Source: Amphibalanus amphitrite (lineage: Eukaryota > Arthropoda > Thecostraca > Balanomorpha > Balanidae). From it: 64,000 nucleotides of DNA. The translations under genes were made by a program, and so were the position numbers. The stretch lies in contig NW_024881571.1 in assembly GCF_019059575.1 (NCBI RefSeq), positions 682,001 through 746,000 on the forward strand. The letters run 5' to 3'. The notes beneath the pieces were generated by a model. The model was not told where the DNA came from, did not search any database, and saw nothing but the letters and a program-made list of their open reading frames with translations. Positions 27,252 to 51,182 of this stretch are shown piece after piece; position 1 is the stretch's first letter, and each line of letters opens with the position of its first letter.

Positions 27252-30200
27252 CAGAGCTGGGCAAGTGCGTTCCTTTAGTGCGTTCCTGCGTTCTTCCGTA
27301 CGTACGCACCGCCCTTTTTAGGAACGCAAGAACGCAGGAACGCAAAGTTTTTTCAAAGGAACGCAAGTAAGAGGAACGCACCACCCGAAATTTTGAAGCG
27401 TTCCTGCCTTCTTGCGGAACCACCCGAAAAATTATATTGCTGCCAATGACCTCTGTGTCAAATGTTTGAATCTCGAGTGTGTTTGCCGGTAGAGGCGCCA
27501 CTTGCCGGTCGAATCGAGGAAGGCTTGCTTAGATTTAGTGCTGATGTTTACTATTCGATTCGGTTTCAGGCATTAAATGTGTAAAGATTTTTAGAGGTGA
27601 TGTTTACTGTTCGATTCAGTTTCAGGCATTAAATGTGTAAACCCTAGTAGCACATCAACATTGTATCGATGTTGTATCAATATTGACAACAATGTTGTAT
27701 CGATGTCAATCTGTTAGCCACTTTCAACATTGATACGATGTTGAATTTCGACATCGTATCAATATTGACAGGACAACATTGCACAACATTGTTTCGATGT
27801 TGATACAACATTGTCTCGATGTTGATTTTTGGTTGATTCAACATTACCTCGATATTGATTTCTGGTTGATTCAACATTGTCTCGGTGTTGATACAACATT
27901 GTCTCGATGTTGATTCTTGGTTGATTCAACATTGTTTCCATATTGATACAACATTGTCTCGATGTTGTCGACAGACCTACGTATACGTGTACGAAATCAC
28001 GTATCCCGTAATTACCTAAAATATTCCAGTGTCACCGTCACAGTCAATATTCGGGGGGAAAATGTATTTCTATGATATATGCACAGCTCTTCACTTTTTT
28101 TCGAGTCAGCTACACTTCACACATCACGTCACGTCACACAACCTCGGCTGCCGCTCAGTCTCCGCCATTTTCACATCTTGAGCGGTTGAGTCAGGGCCGT
28201 GGGGGTTGAGTCGCCCGTCGAGCCTCGCACTCCTGTAACAAAGCGGAGATTCCTATGTAACAACTAACAACGGTAATAAATTGGGCCTTTGAGTAAATTC
28301 AGTTCAGTCATTTTCAGCTCAGATAATAGATACTTATGTAAGTGCATTTAGTATGACGCATGTACCCTTAATACATCCCACTACCCTGCATCTATTCTTT
28401 TATACTTACCGGGCCCTGTTTCAAGGCATGGCGCTACATGACGCCACCGGCAGCACTTTTTCCCTTTGCCGCAGGCAAGCAAGTGACGACGGTGATCGCC
28501 ACCATTTTGAAGAGAACGTTTCAGCGCCAGTTTTTTTTTTTAACTTAGCACTGCAAGAACTAGGATAAATGCACTGATGGTCACACAGCAGAAACTGGCG
28601 GAAACCTACATGGTCGGAAGAGGAGACGCAAGACGACACTGGACACCACACACTCAACACACCCGTCCGCACTCTGCGAGCCGGCACAACGGGACGGGGA
28701 CGCGCGGTCCCCTGTCGCGGTCTCCCCCTCTCTAGCCGGAGGCGAGGATGGGACCGCCCGCTGCCGGCCGCGTACAGTCTTCAAAACGGTCAGCGCCCAA
28801 CGGTCGCTAGATTCCAGTCGGTACGGTCTCTGAAAGAGCTCAGCGCACGACTGGTAAGGACCTACCGTGATACTTGAATGGCACCGGTGGCACCCGAACA
28901 AAATAATGCCTATTACAACAATGCTGCTTAATTCAACGTAGGTTGAGGATAATATAAAAGGATTTATGAAGTAGAGCTATCTTTATTTAAGGATCGATTC
29001 ACTTTATAACTCTCTATACCTATGTCGTATTCAAGACGTATATGCCTATATAAGATACCAATAGGTAAAGGTACTATTTCTATAAGATCATATTCGTCTA
29101 GTTGGAACCTCGTGATCCCACCCTTACTAGTCCGATTGCAACGCCTTAGGACCTGTCGAGCTCATGGGACCCCTTACACCCGAGGGGGCATTCTCCCTTT
29201 AATATTGTCAAGTGTCAACAGTCAACACAACTGCGGGGCAATATAGTAATTAAATCACAATGTTGGAACTCTACTTTTATCAATATTGTGAAATCAACAT
29301 CATGACAATGTTGTATCAATGTTGAATCACAATGTTGAACAGGCCCATGTCACTCCACTTTTGATGACATCATAAGGGGGCCACAGGACAATTAATGGCG
29401 CGGTGCGCCACAATCGCTCCCAAGCTATTGGCCAACAGCTGCCATTTTTGAAAATATTATTTTGAAATAAAGTTTCAAGTAATGAAAATATTGTAATAAA
29501 GTTGTAACTTAAATCTATACCATATCTAAAAACTTACTGAAAAATGATTTATCCAAAGTAAAAATATAAGCTCGATGCGTTTTTACGTTGCTTTCCTGCT
29601 GTTGCAGAGGGTTTTTAAATCGTCTATATCTTCAAAACCGGCCATTTCTTAGCATATTGCTGCTCTTTTTTGTCGCTGGAAAATTAGTTGGGCTTTCCAT
29701 TGACGTCAACAGCTGAGCGGTATGTGCAGAGTGCCATCAATTATCTTCAAATGAAGTTAGTCATTTTTACGTTGCAAAGGAATGGAGTACCCCTTGCGAG
29801 CATCAGGGATGACGTCACTCAGGATCTGTCTCTGATTGGTCGGCGGGGGAGTGACTGTACCTTCTATAGATGGCCTTGATGTTGAAATTCTACATCTGTC
29901 GATATTGTGAACTCAACATTGGGACAATGTTGTATCGATGTTGAACTACAATGTTGAACTTCAACCAAGATTCGACAAAGCACAACCAAATTTCAACGTG
30001 ATATCAACGTTGAATCAATGTTGAATTCGTGTTGAAGCACCAATATTGACAATCAACCTGATTTCAACATATCTCGATGTTGTATCAATGTTGTGTGCTA
30101 CTAGGGAAGTAAATATGATAACTTTTACTAAGATACATCTTTTAACTTAACTATTGTTTTTAAGCAGGTCGTATTTTTGTTGAAAACCCTACGGATGATA

Positions 30201-30489
30201 TTGGTAAAACGTATTTCAGATATTCGATTCGGAAAAGAGATGTCGAGCTGCTTTTCGGCCCCACGTCGCCATTCTGGGTATTCTGTGATCGATTCGCCCC
30301 GTGTTTGGTTGGGCCTGCGCCGCGTGGTTCGGCGGTATTTTTGAGGGAGGAACGCAGGAACGCAGGAACGCTAACGCACCGAGCGAAAAAAAAAATGAGG
30401 AACGTTATTCCAGGGACGCACTAACCGCGGCCGGAGGAACGCAGGAACGCTAACGCACTACCGAAAATCGAGGAACGCGCCCAGCTCAG
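27252..30489. mobile_element. 3.24-kb hAT-type DNA element (non-autonomous, with nested insertion)
   Basis: The termini are C(A/T)GAGCTGGGC in inverted orientation (27252-27262 and 30479-30489). The flanking GTATTTTG is present at both 27244-27251 and 30490-30497. An 8-bp duplication with CAG.G.TGGGC-like ends is the hAT signature. Both subterminal zones carry clusters of GGAACGCAGGAACGC in opposite orientation (27267-27420 and 30344-30478), resembling hAT subterminal transposase-binding repeats. No hAT transposase is recognised. A second inverted-repeat element occupies 27642-30106. A 56-bp duplication around GATGTTTACT lies at about 27540-27640, just left of the inner element. Confidence 0.8.
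27642..30106. mobile_element. nested inverted-repeat element rich in CAACATTGTATCGATGTTG motifs
   Basis: The ends CCCTAGTAGCACA (27642) and TGTGCTACTAGGG (to 30106) are inverted copies. Inside, both flanks (27650-27970 and 29254-30095) consist of many copies of a palindromic motif of the form CAACATTGT(A/C)TCGATGTTG, giving strong self-complementarity. The middle (28000-29250) shows no transposase or other protein. It lies inside the hAT-type element and so is the younger insertion. A target duplication is not clear, so the exact ends may be off by a few bases. Confidence 0.6.
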
Positions 30490-30829
30490 GTATTTTGGCC
30501 ACTTGCACCCAGTCAGCAATTTGGTTATTTAAATTCAGGGATTTATAAAAGTCCCGGGATTTATAATTTCTTTAGATTACACAGAGTTGTGGTGCAACCG
30601 GTGAGCCTGTGACGTCATTATGTAATGGGATGCGTATGTTCCTTTATATACTAATGCTTGACGGTTTGGAGTTTGCACGTGAAGAATAGAAATATTTGAG
30701 GAATTTGGAATTTATGTGGTTGGAGGCCATATGTATATGAATTATTTTCGTTTGTCGTCGTCCTAGTCAAAGTATTTATTATACACTGCTAGCTACTATC
30801 GTTTGTACATTGTTTATGGAACGTTTATA

Positions 30830-33800
30830 ATGAATTGGTGCAGATCAGTCCAATCGCTGGTAAAGTCTGCCTTTTCAGGAAAAATAAGGTAAGAAATATA
30901 AATAACGATTTAATTCAATATCATAGGGTACATGAATTGTTAGATTTGAATGCATAAGCTATTTGATTCTTCAGTCGACTGTTAAGAAGTCAGATGCGAA
31001 AGTCCCTTAGCATTTTAATTGTGTTCTAATGAAGCTTATTTATATTACTATTACAATGTTATAACGGACGCCGGTGAAAACGGCGCAGGAGGGCATAATA
31101 GTCACGTGACATTTGGAACTTCTCCCCCTCTGTGGGCCTTCTACATGCTAAACGTCACGTGTGAATTTCACGAACCCTTATCAAATCGCCCCAGGCGCCC
31201 TGTTTTCACTGTCGTCCGCTATAACAATGGTCTTGTTTAATATGACCTACAAGTTGAGTGCAACTGCATGGATACCTACTGCAGATTCAGAATACATTTT
31301 GCTGCAGCTTTGCAATGAACTATGTAAGTAAGGCACAAATTCAGAGATAAGTCAGCTGACTGAATGAGTCGGCAGCCTCTGCTGGCCTGGGAGTGGTTGC
31401 AGCATTTGGAAGTCTTAACCCGCGCCCCACTGGGGGGGGCTATTTATAGCCCCCCCTCCCGTTTTTCTGCGATAACTTCCAAACCGCTTGACGTATCGAC
31501 GCCAAACTTTCAGTACCTTCGGCTGCATCAATTTGACACCTTGTGTCAAAATTTTAACTTCGTAGCTACCATAGGTCGGCCGGAAATGACGTCAGAGTGA
31601 CGTCATGTTCGGCCGATTTCGACGCAAAACATTGAACCACGGCAATCGCTCCCAAGAGCTCAGTTTTTAAGCTAGATCCAATTTCTTTGCATGAGAGGAC
31701 TCAGAATAGACTGCGCTATCAAACTGCTATCTCGGATTTTCGAAATTTTGAAAATTTCGAAAATTTGATATAATAAAATCCAAAATTTATATTTTTACAT
31801 TTTTTTCACAAAGTTTTTGACTTTTCGAAAAAACCGGAATATATGTGATAGAACGCATTATTATGACTAACTCTAGCAAGTTTTAGCTAAATATCTTCAA
31901 AAATGGCCAAGTTTTACGCATTATTGCAAATAATTCACAATTATTAATTTTTCAAATCAATTTTTCAGCACGTATTTGACATCGTACGCCAATATAAATA
32001 GCACCATCGTGTTCCTGAGCTCAAACTGCATCCAATAGACACCTTTTTTGTGGAAAAGTTTTAACTTCAAAATTTGACCTTTTTTTGACCTGAAAGTGAC
32101 CTGACCTAAGCTAAATTCGACTCAAAATGACCTCGAATGACACAGACGACATCACATTCGAAATCTCTGGCCTAAATGGACCATAAAACATGTGTCACGT
32201 GACCGACGCATGATATAATATTTTCGTGACCTGTGATGACCTGACCTTGACCTGAAAATCAAAGTACAAGTTTGGTACCCTCGGGGTATCTAGAGCATCT
32301 GTTCACGAGTGTGTGATCCAAAAATGAGCCTGATCTGACTTGTGAGACGGCGGCCAGAGCCCAAAATGTGAACAAGCAAAATGCTAATAATTTTTACTTT
32401 GACCTGACCTGTGACGTCATCGGTGACCTCGAGGTCAATGAAATTAGGTTTCGCTCGACAGTTTTTCCGGGGCTATCAGACGCCGTTTGAATTTTGACGA
32501 TCGGCCCAGTAGTTTCGGAGTTAGGAGGGGGGGCTATGAATAGCCCCCCCCCCCCAGTAGGGCGTGTTATACGCAGACCCCAGTGGGGCGCGGGTTAACT
32601 CTGTTGGCTCTGTGTCCTAGTGCCTATTTTTCATGGACAACAACAGATTTCAGTTATCAATGATGAATGAAGTGATCTTATCATCATATGAATGCTGCTC
32701 ATATTTGTTGTGTATGGTAGATAGGTACCTACATAGGTAATTTACAGCTAATTCATGACCTAATTGTAATCTTTATGGCCTTCTGACTGCTTCTTGCATG
32801 TTTCAGCCAGTCAACTTTTAAAAAAGCAGGCCCCTGATTTCTGAGAAGCTTTCAAATGCATGCATCACATCTGTTTTCAGGCAAGAGTCCTCCAACTATG
32901 CACAGCTACGCTACATGTCAAGAGTCAAATCAAGACATACTGCTCCACGACACTTTTGGATGAAAAAGGAGCGAGCGGTGAGCTTGGCTACTGTATCACA
33001 CCATAGCATTATTTGTGATGTTATGCAATGCTCTGAAAGTGGTTCTCTCTCATCTCATGTTGCCATCACTGCTCACTTTGTTCAAATTAACCAATTTTAG
33101 TTCCAATTCAAGTCGGACACTGTATCACCTACTATGAAAACTCCGAAAGTGTCATTTTTTAAAAGAAATTTTGTCCGTTGGTTGGTCATTGGTCAATGAC
33201 CTGACCTGATCTTCAGGTGACCTTGACACCCACCCTAATTCAAGGGACCAACATCATTTCACATGTTTGAACGCTTGAAACTACGAAAAGACTGCAAACG
33301 CGCGGCCAATGCGAGCCGACATACGCCGAATCGCGATTCCGGCCAAACATGGTCTCGAAACGTAGGTCACAGGTCAAAGGTCATTTGGGTCAGGGTCATG
33401 AAACAGGGTAGGTTTAAGACTGATCAACTGGTTTCGTCGCGATCGGCCGCTTTTTACGCGAGTTATTCGCAAAAAAACCGAGGGGGGTCCGTTCGACCCC
33501 CCCCCCCACTCTGGGCGAGGGTTAATATAGGAACGCAGATCAAATGACGTGGAGCTTCCCGGCCGCGAACTCGCTGCCACCGAGCTAGGAGACGGACGCC
33601 TTATCCACTAGGCGACGGGAGGTCATGGCTCGGGTGTTGGCCATCAGACATCAACCACTGGCTAGATGGTAGATGCTAATGCCAGTTGTGAAAAGTTCCC
33701 TCCCCCCTCCTGACCGGACCACCTCCGTCTGACCACCCCCCGTCCCGTCTCGTCAGCGGTACCCGGAGGAGCTGAGCAGTGAGAACGAGGCGTTCCTGCG

Positions 33801-36492
33801 GGAGGTGGTGTCGGACCGGTACGAGTCCCCGCTGCGCCACCATCCGCCGGCCGCGCCGCTGGCCTATACACCGGGCGTGCGCCGCTGCGGCCTGGTGGCG
33901 CGCAAAATCGCCGTCCAACCCATATGGCTCAGCAACGGGAAATACGTCAACACCACCCTGCTGCATGTGAGTGACACGCCGCGGTCCAATGGATCGGAAA
34001 AAATAAATACACAAAAATACACTTGGGTGGAGACTAGCGTCCAACTGGCGTCTAGCTGTTGGACGGAGACTTCCAAGCTAGACGCGTCTAAAGTTAGCTA
34101 TCGCCAAATAGATGAAGCCGCCGTTCAGCTAGACGCGTCTAAGATTTAGACGCGTCTAAGATTTAGACGCGTCTAGCTAGACGCGAAATGGTAGTCTCCA
34201 CCCTATAATTCAGTAATTGAGATACTAGTGAAGGTGTAGAAGAGGGTTGTTAATAAGTAAAATATGGGTCAGGTTATCGCTTAGATTGAGTGAATGGAGG
34301 TAACACGTGAAGGAATCAATGGAGGAACCTACTAAAGAACGAACCATTGAGTGAATGAGTGACTGAGTGAAAGAATGAATGAAGGAATGAAGGGTAACAT
34401 TTTCCACGTAGTTAGATGCTTCGGCCGGCTTGCTGACCGTCCGCCTTCCGGCTCTACCCCGGCAGGTAGCCGATAACCACGTGGTGGGGTACGTGCCGCC
34501 GGAGATGCTGAACCAGAACGAGGTGGTGCGCCGCCGATGGAAGGAGCAGTACCGTCCGCTGGCCGGGCTGGTGGTCGGCGCCGACCAGGAGGACCCCACC
34601 AAGGTGCGACTCGAGACGGGGCGTCCCCAGACAGGGGTGGATGGGGCTCGTATTTCGTGACCGTTACCGTAGAAGTGTACTCGCCTCGCCACATTCTAGT
34701 GGTTCTCACTTATTCTTTATCCATATATTCTATGTCATATTCATAACTGCAGTGCCCACATTGGCCGTTATTACTTTATGTCGACTCTCATCCTGCTCCC
34801 GATCGTCTCAGTTGAAAACTCGTACTATGGATGAAGTGGAACCTCGTACCTTCAATCGTTTCATGCTCCTACGCTGGATCACTACCATGTCTTTCAGATT
34901 TATTCAGCTGATAAGTGATAACCTGGTCGGTTGATGTTGGGTTTTCACTCAGTGCTACTATATTATGTCGTCAAGTCGCAAGTACTGACTTCCTCTGGCC
35001 ATCTGCCCACCACAGTTCACAAAGGAGTACGCCAACATGTTTCTGGAGGCGGGCATCATGCCCACGAAGAAGCTGACGCGCTTCACCATCAGCCCGGAGG
35101 CGGCGCTGGCGCCCGGCACTCGACTCCGGGCCACGCACTTCCAGGTCGGCGACTACGTGGATGTCTACGCTAAAACGTGAGCACTGCCTCTGTGTCTGTC
35201 ATCTGTGACGGTGGAATCACGAGCCCTTTTTATGGAAATTAACAAAACACAGTAGATTCCAAACCTCATCTTATTTTCTTGACTTTATTTTTGACTTTAT
35301 TTGACTTGACTTTATTTTTATTTTCACGTTAGCTTCGTCCGCTCACCGTTGCGACGCCCCTACTAGCAAAATATCACCACCGTCCGCCTGTCTGCCGGTA
35401 GGCGGGAGCGCGGTTTCCAGGGTGTGATGAAGCGCTGGGGGTTCGCCGGCCAGCCGGCTACCCACGGAGCCACCAAGACGCACAGGCGACCGGGCGGTAT
35501 CGGTAGCGGTGCGCAAAAGTCGCGCGTCTGGCCCGGACAGAAGATGCCCGGGCACATGGGCGGCCAGTACCGTAACCTGCGCGGACTCAAGGTCAGTTTG
35601 TGCCGGCTTGGCGATGCATTCGATGTGCGGGGTTCGGAATACAGCCGAATGTGTTTTACAGACCGTTTGGCGTTCTGCCCGACTACCGTTACATGCCTCT
35701 GAATCGTTACATTGAGCGCTGTGTTTAAGCGACCCCAACGACAAGCCACGTTTTGGTGCTACCTATGGACGTTGCGGGGTTACCACCGGAGTCCGGATTT
35801 ATGGACTTGATGACACTGCTTTTACTTCGTTGGATGTACCGCTAGCGTCCCATGCTCATCCTGTGTTCCATTTGTGGCAGATTCTGCGAATCAACACGAA
35901 ACACGACATCATCTATGTGTTGGGTCACGCCGTGCCGGGCGACCACAACGACTACGTGCTGATCCATGACACGGTGCTTCCACTCAGGTTCGTACTACCG
36001 TAGCTCCCAAGCCCGTTGCGTCTTTGAGATGTGATGTGACTCACTAATGTGATTCAGCGGTCTATGGGAGGGCTCCCGGTGGTCGCCGGGGCGGTAGATT
36101 AGCTAGCTACGATTGGCGTCAGGGACCGGGATCATCGTGGCTTACATCCCTTTGGGATGAGTGGGTGCCGATGACCGCTGCACTTTCAGCATCCGAATAC
36201 TCTCTTATCGAGTGTGAGGCGTGCGGGCGCTCGGGGATTTTGCTAGCAGCCGTCTCATACTTTGCTCAGGCGGCTGATCGTTGAGCCACTACACTTCTCT
36301 ATGACTGTATGACGCCTGCGAAGTGATACCCCACTGACACTGTCTGGCATCTGCTGACCTGAGCGTGGCTGTGCCCACAGACGACGGAAGGAGCCGGGCA
36401 CTGTCATCACCGACGAGGAGGCCGCCCAGCTGCCCGAGGACATTTTCCACCCTGACGTCCACCAGATGGCGGCGCCCTCAATAGTGTTCTAG
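30830..36492 (+). CDS. mitochondrial large ribosomal subunit protein uL3m (MRPL3)
   Basis: Eight coding exons join in phase: 30830-30888, 32881-32977, 33757-33966, 34466-34603, 35016-35176, 35402-35591, 35881-35987 and 36381-36492. They give 357 residues, against about 348 in human MRPL3. The N-terminus ([20 protein letters not shown]) is a basic, acid-free mitochondrial targeting sequence. Family motifs include [42 protein letters not shown] and [14 protein letters not shown], the L3 signature that contacts the peptidyl-transferase centre, and [19 protein letters not shown] near the C-terminus. All splice sites are GT-AG. Intron 1 (2 kb) carries a TTAA-flanked transposon; intron 2 carries a related element end and a tRNA-derived SINE-like stretch. 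It is followed on the same strand by the transferrin gene, 866 bp downstream. Confidence 0.96.
31419..32594. mobile_element. 1.18-kb TTAA-flanked inverted-repeat element (MITE-like)
   Basis: The ends CCCGCGCCCCACTGGGG (31419-31435) and its exact reverse complement (32578-32594) are flanked by TTAA on both sides (31415-31418, 32595-32598). A subterminal block around GGGGGGCTAT(T/G)(T/A)ATAGCCCCCC is also repeated inverted at both ends, displaced by an extra 27 bp or so on the right. TTAA duplication is used by piggyBac and Kolobok-type transposases. No transposase is encoded. The interior is rich in TGACCT motifs (GACCTGACCTTGACCTG). It lies in MRPL3 intron 1. Confidence 0.82.
33480..33521. 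repeat. solo right end related to the 31419-32594 element
   Basis: The stretch GGGGGGTCCGTTCGACCCC, a C run, then ACTCTGGGCGAGGGTTAA mirrors the right end of the TTAA-flanked element upstream (hairpin block, then A.TGGGGCGCGGGTTAA). TGACCT-rich sequence before it (33190-33400) also resembles that element's interior. It is probably a decayed or truncated relative; no matching left end was found. Confidence 0.5.
33545..33625 (-). repeat. tRNA-Arg-derived sequence (SINE head or tRNA pseudogene)
   Basis: On the minus strand the stretch contains CCTAGTGGATAAGGCG, which matches the A box and D arm of arginine tRNAs. The TCTCCTAG at the anticodon position would give CCT. GAGTTCGCGGCC about 40 bp downstream resembles a B box. 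The anticodon stem and acceptor stem do not pair properly, so it is not a working tRNA. It is probably the head of a tRNA-derived SINE in MRPL3 intron 2. Confidence 0.45.
34025..34203. repeat. small hairpin element with TTAGACGCGTCTAA minisatellite
   Basis: The ends GGGTGGAGACTA and TAGTCTCCACCC are inverted copies, 179 bp from end to end. The interior holds four or more copies of the palindromic TAGACGCGTCTA. It lies in MRPL3 intron 3, just after exon 3. It looks like a miniature inverted-repeat transposon; no clear target duplication is visible. Confidence 0.6.
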
Positions 36493-37358
36493 TCTGGCGG
36501 CATCTCCTGGGGTGATGTGGCACCCAACCACCTGTGCTGATTAGTGTAATACATGTCTGAGTCCCCGAAGCGCTGCTGTGTGTAATGAGGTGCGAGTTAC
36601 CCGGTGATGGAAAGATCGGGGTCAGGGTATTGGGCGTTTCGATGTCAGTTGGTCTATGAACGTGCCCGTCACCCTTCTGTCGATTATTCTTTAGTAGTCA
36701 TTGCAGGGCACAGACCTCGCATTCTTGAGAACTCTCTCGAATGGACATGCGCATTGCGCAGTCAGCGCGGCAATACCCCGCCATCATCAAACGCGATCTC
36801 AGACACACCCACGTAATGGCGCGCCTGGTGCGCCACGTTTGTCATTATCAGTCAAGTCTTGCTTTTAATTAAAATAGCCATCTAGTATTAATGACGTTGT
36901 AAAAATCCGACCAATTGCGAAGTTAATTAAGCAGTTACGTCTGAAGGTAGATGCCAGAACAATTTTCTTTTAGTTTTTGTCCATTTGAAATCATTGCTTA
37001 TAAGGTGGTTTTGTTTATTTTTATCATGGTAGCATATATGAGGGTTTCATGCTTTCGAACTAAAAATTAGATCAACGCCATTTGACAAGGTTTTATGACG
37101 TCAGCAACCAATGTTGATTATTCTATTTTGTTTGATAGATACTGCTTGCCCATTTTGCACAATTTTGCATATTTTGAACAAACAGCATCACGTAGTTTCC
37201 GTAGATTTGTGTGTTTCCCATTTGTTGTGATCGGTTGTGCAGTCAAAATCGCAATGAATATTCACTAGAGTATCAACTGTAGGTTCAGTATTGTTCAGTA
37301 CTTCATAACCAGTCTGATCTTTTTCTCAAGTCGCAGGTTCTTCAGCAAGAATCACTGG
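36493..37358. other. intergenic between MRPL3 and transferrin
   Basis: 866 bp holding the MRPL3 3'UTR and the transferrin 5' region. A good splice acceptor (CTTTTTCTCAAGTCGCAG) ends 23 bp before the first transferrin ATG, suggesting a non-coding first exon upstream. No canonical AATAAA was found for MRPL3. Confidence 0.5.
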
Positions 37359-48934
<11,576 letters not shown>

Positions 48935-51182
48935 GTCATCACCGAGCCTGCCAGGCAGGGTATGACGTCATTAGCCGTGTGTGTATCTGACGGGTGACGT
49001 CAGTGAGGCTCAGCGCGCGGTATGTGTGTCGCGTCATCAATATTGCCTTTGTAACGAGTGATGCCGTCCTACGTCCGTCCAGTTGGGTCAGGGCGGCGAG
49101 AAATGGGCGCCAGACTTTGTCCACGCTTCTGAGCCGTGGCTCCGCGCTGCCAATGGTCGAGATCCAACGAATCTCAGCGCGGTCGTGATGCGGGGTCCTG
49201 TCGCACAAGGGCCGCCGCCGCTCAGAGCTGTGTGGTCGGTCCCTCGGCAGCTCCAGCTGAGGACGTCGAATCTCAGCGTGATACGAGAGTCCGTTCGCCA
49301 AGCGCTTCAGCTTGTTTGTTAGTTTGATTTGTGTAGCTCAGTTTACCTAAAATGAATCTCGTATGCGTTGTGTTGCGATCCGTCCCGAGTTGCACGTTGT
49401 GTTCATGCACGTAGTTAAGTCACGCATTATACGGTTGTGTACTGCTTTTATAGATTTGCGGAACGTATACATTCCTTTTGTTATTCCATTCGGATAGAAA
49501 CGTATGTACGTACGTATCGAAAGTTTTTACATGCAAGTTTTCTTCTTGTGCATTCCATAGTTGCTTTTACTCTATACATTAGTTTTCGTTCCATCGTTAT
49601 ATTAAGTAGCGCATGTTTTCATCCATTTGTGGATCCTGCTGATAATCATGAAGATGCTGAGATTGATCGAATTCGTACCGCATGCCAATACTACATGTAT
49701 CCGTATTCCCTAAGAGGAGTCTATCGCGATGTTATATACACTTTGTACCGTTTCATTGGTGTTTGTTTCGAGTTCTGTTTGGGTGCAGCCGGGTTGAGCG
49801 GTCTCCTATCTGAGGATATTGGGTAAGTACTCGGGCATCGAAACTATCACGCATCTACGTCGTGCATAGGCCCAGTGAGAACCTGGGATCCTGCGATATT
49901 TCCCATTGCGCAGCTAATCGTGGGCAGCTTCTCTGGATGCAAATTTTTAGCTAGCCAACGCGAGAGACCCTAAATGGCCCGCTTCTGACGCGCTCCGGGT
50001 GAAGTTCGGACGCTGAAGAGTAATGTCACAATGTCGAAGCAGTGTTTTTATATACCTTGGTCGAAGCGTGACGCATCACTGCAGCATAGGCCCGGGTACT
50101 TATCTTTGAACACGGTACTTTGAACTTCTAGGGAAACGCCGGTCGCCGGGTGGGCCTGGTGCTGTGCTGTGCTCTGGGACACGTTAGCCAGGGTTGCGAG
50201 TACTGGTTGATGACGTGTGTTGGATTGGAACTTGGAAGACAGGATTATAACTCAACTCATTGACCCCTTTTGGCTTGGCAATTCGTTGTAGCATTTACAG
50301 AAGGGCGAAGTAAGAATTTATCTCGCTCAAAAGCCGATTGAAAATACTTTAACAAAAAGTCGTATTGCGCCTCCATTCCTTCCAAACAAAATGAAATTAT
50401 GAGTCAAAATATCAGCGTTGTATTGGTCAACTGTGATTGGTAGTTAAGGAGTTCAGAGCAACTACTAAAAATGCAAATAAGATAAATAAAAGGCCAGCTT
50501 GAACTTAGCTAGCCAGACACTGGCCAAGACAATTTCTCCGCTACATGATACAAGAAGATCAAGCAAAAATACACATTCGTGGTATGCCTTATCATCACAG
50601 ATACATGTTGTTCATGGGCTATATAGCGTTACATCACAACTCGGGTGCACGTTGCTAACAACTGCCACAAGGCGACCGTCAGCTGTCGCGACTTTCTGTC
50701 ACATGGCTATGTAATACACACAGGCGGTGTCCGTTGCGTTACTGGACCGCCAGTTCACCGATTTGAGGCGTCAGCCGCCCCGGACAGCAGCTATTTGTAC
50801 TCTGAAGCAGCGACGGTCGACGGCGGGGAGACGTTATGCAGCCGGTACCGAGTCGAGTCGCAAGTTTGTTTCAAGTAGAGGCAGCATTCTCACGGGCTAC
50901 TGATGCCTCTCACGCGCTCACAACGTCCCCGAGGGGTCGATTGTGTCCATCGGGAGCTGTGAGCACGCCTCACGGACTGAGGGCGCCCTTTAGTAACTGG
51001 TGTAGCGCCATCGTGTCGATTGTGGGCGCCCCTGCGGAGATGGCTGCGCCACCTCAGAGGAAGATAGCGCACCCTCAGTGACTGATGGCGCAACTCAGTG
51101 GCTGATGGTGTCCCCCAGGAGCTCATAGCGTCCCTCAGGAGCTCATAGCGTCCTTCACGAGCTGCTCAGGAGCTCAGGAGTC
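48935..51182. other. convergent intergenic region, transferrin and BTB gene 3' ends
   Basis: The two flanking genes converge here, so the stretch holds both 3'UTRs. No canonical polyadenylation signal is obvious for either. A degenerate short repeat of the form CAGGAGCTCATAGCGTCC lies at about 51113-51180. Open frames, for example 49437-49826, show no motif. Confidence 0.5.

Noticed and set aside
27650-30095. CRISPR-like array from repeated ATGTTG motifs
   Set aside because: The units are palindromic, unevenly spaced and degenerate inside an inverted-repeat element in a eukaryotic genome; there are no regular spacers or cas genes.
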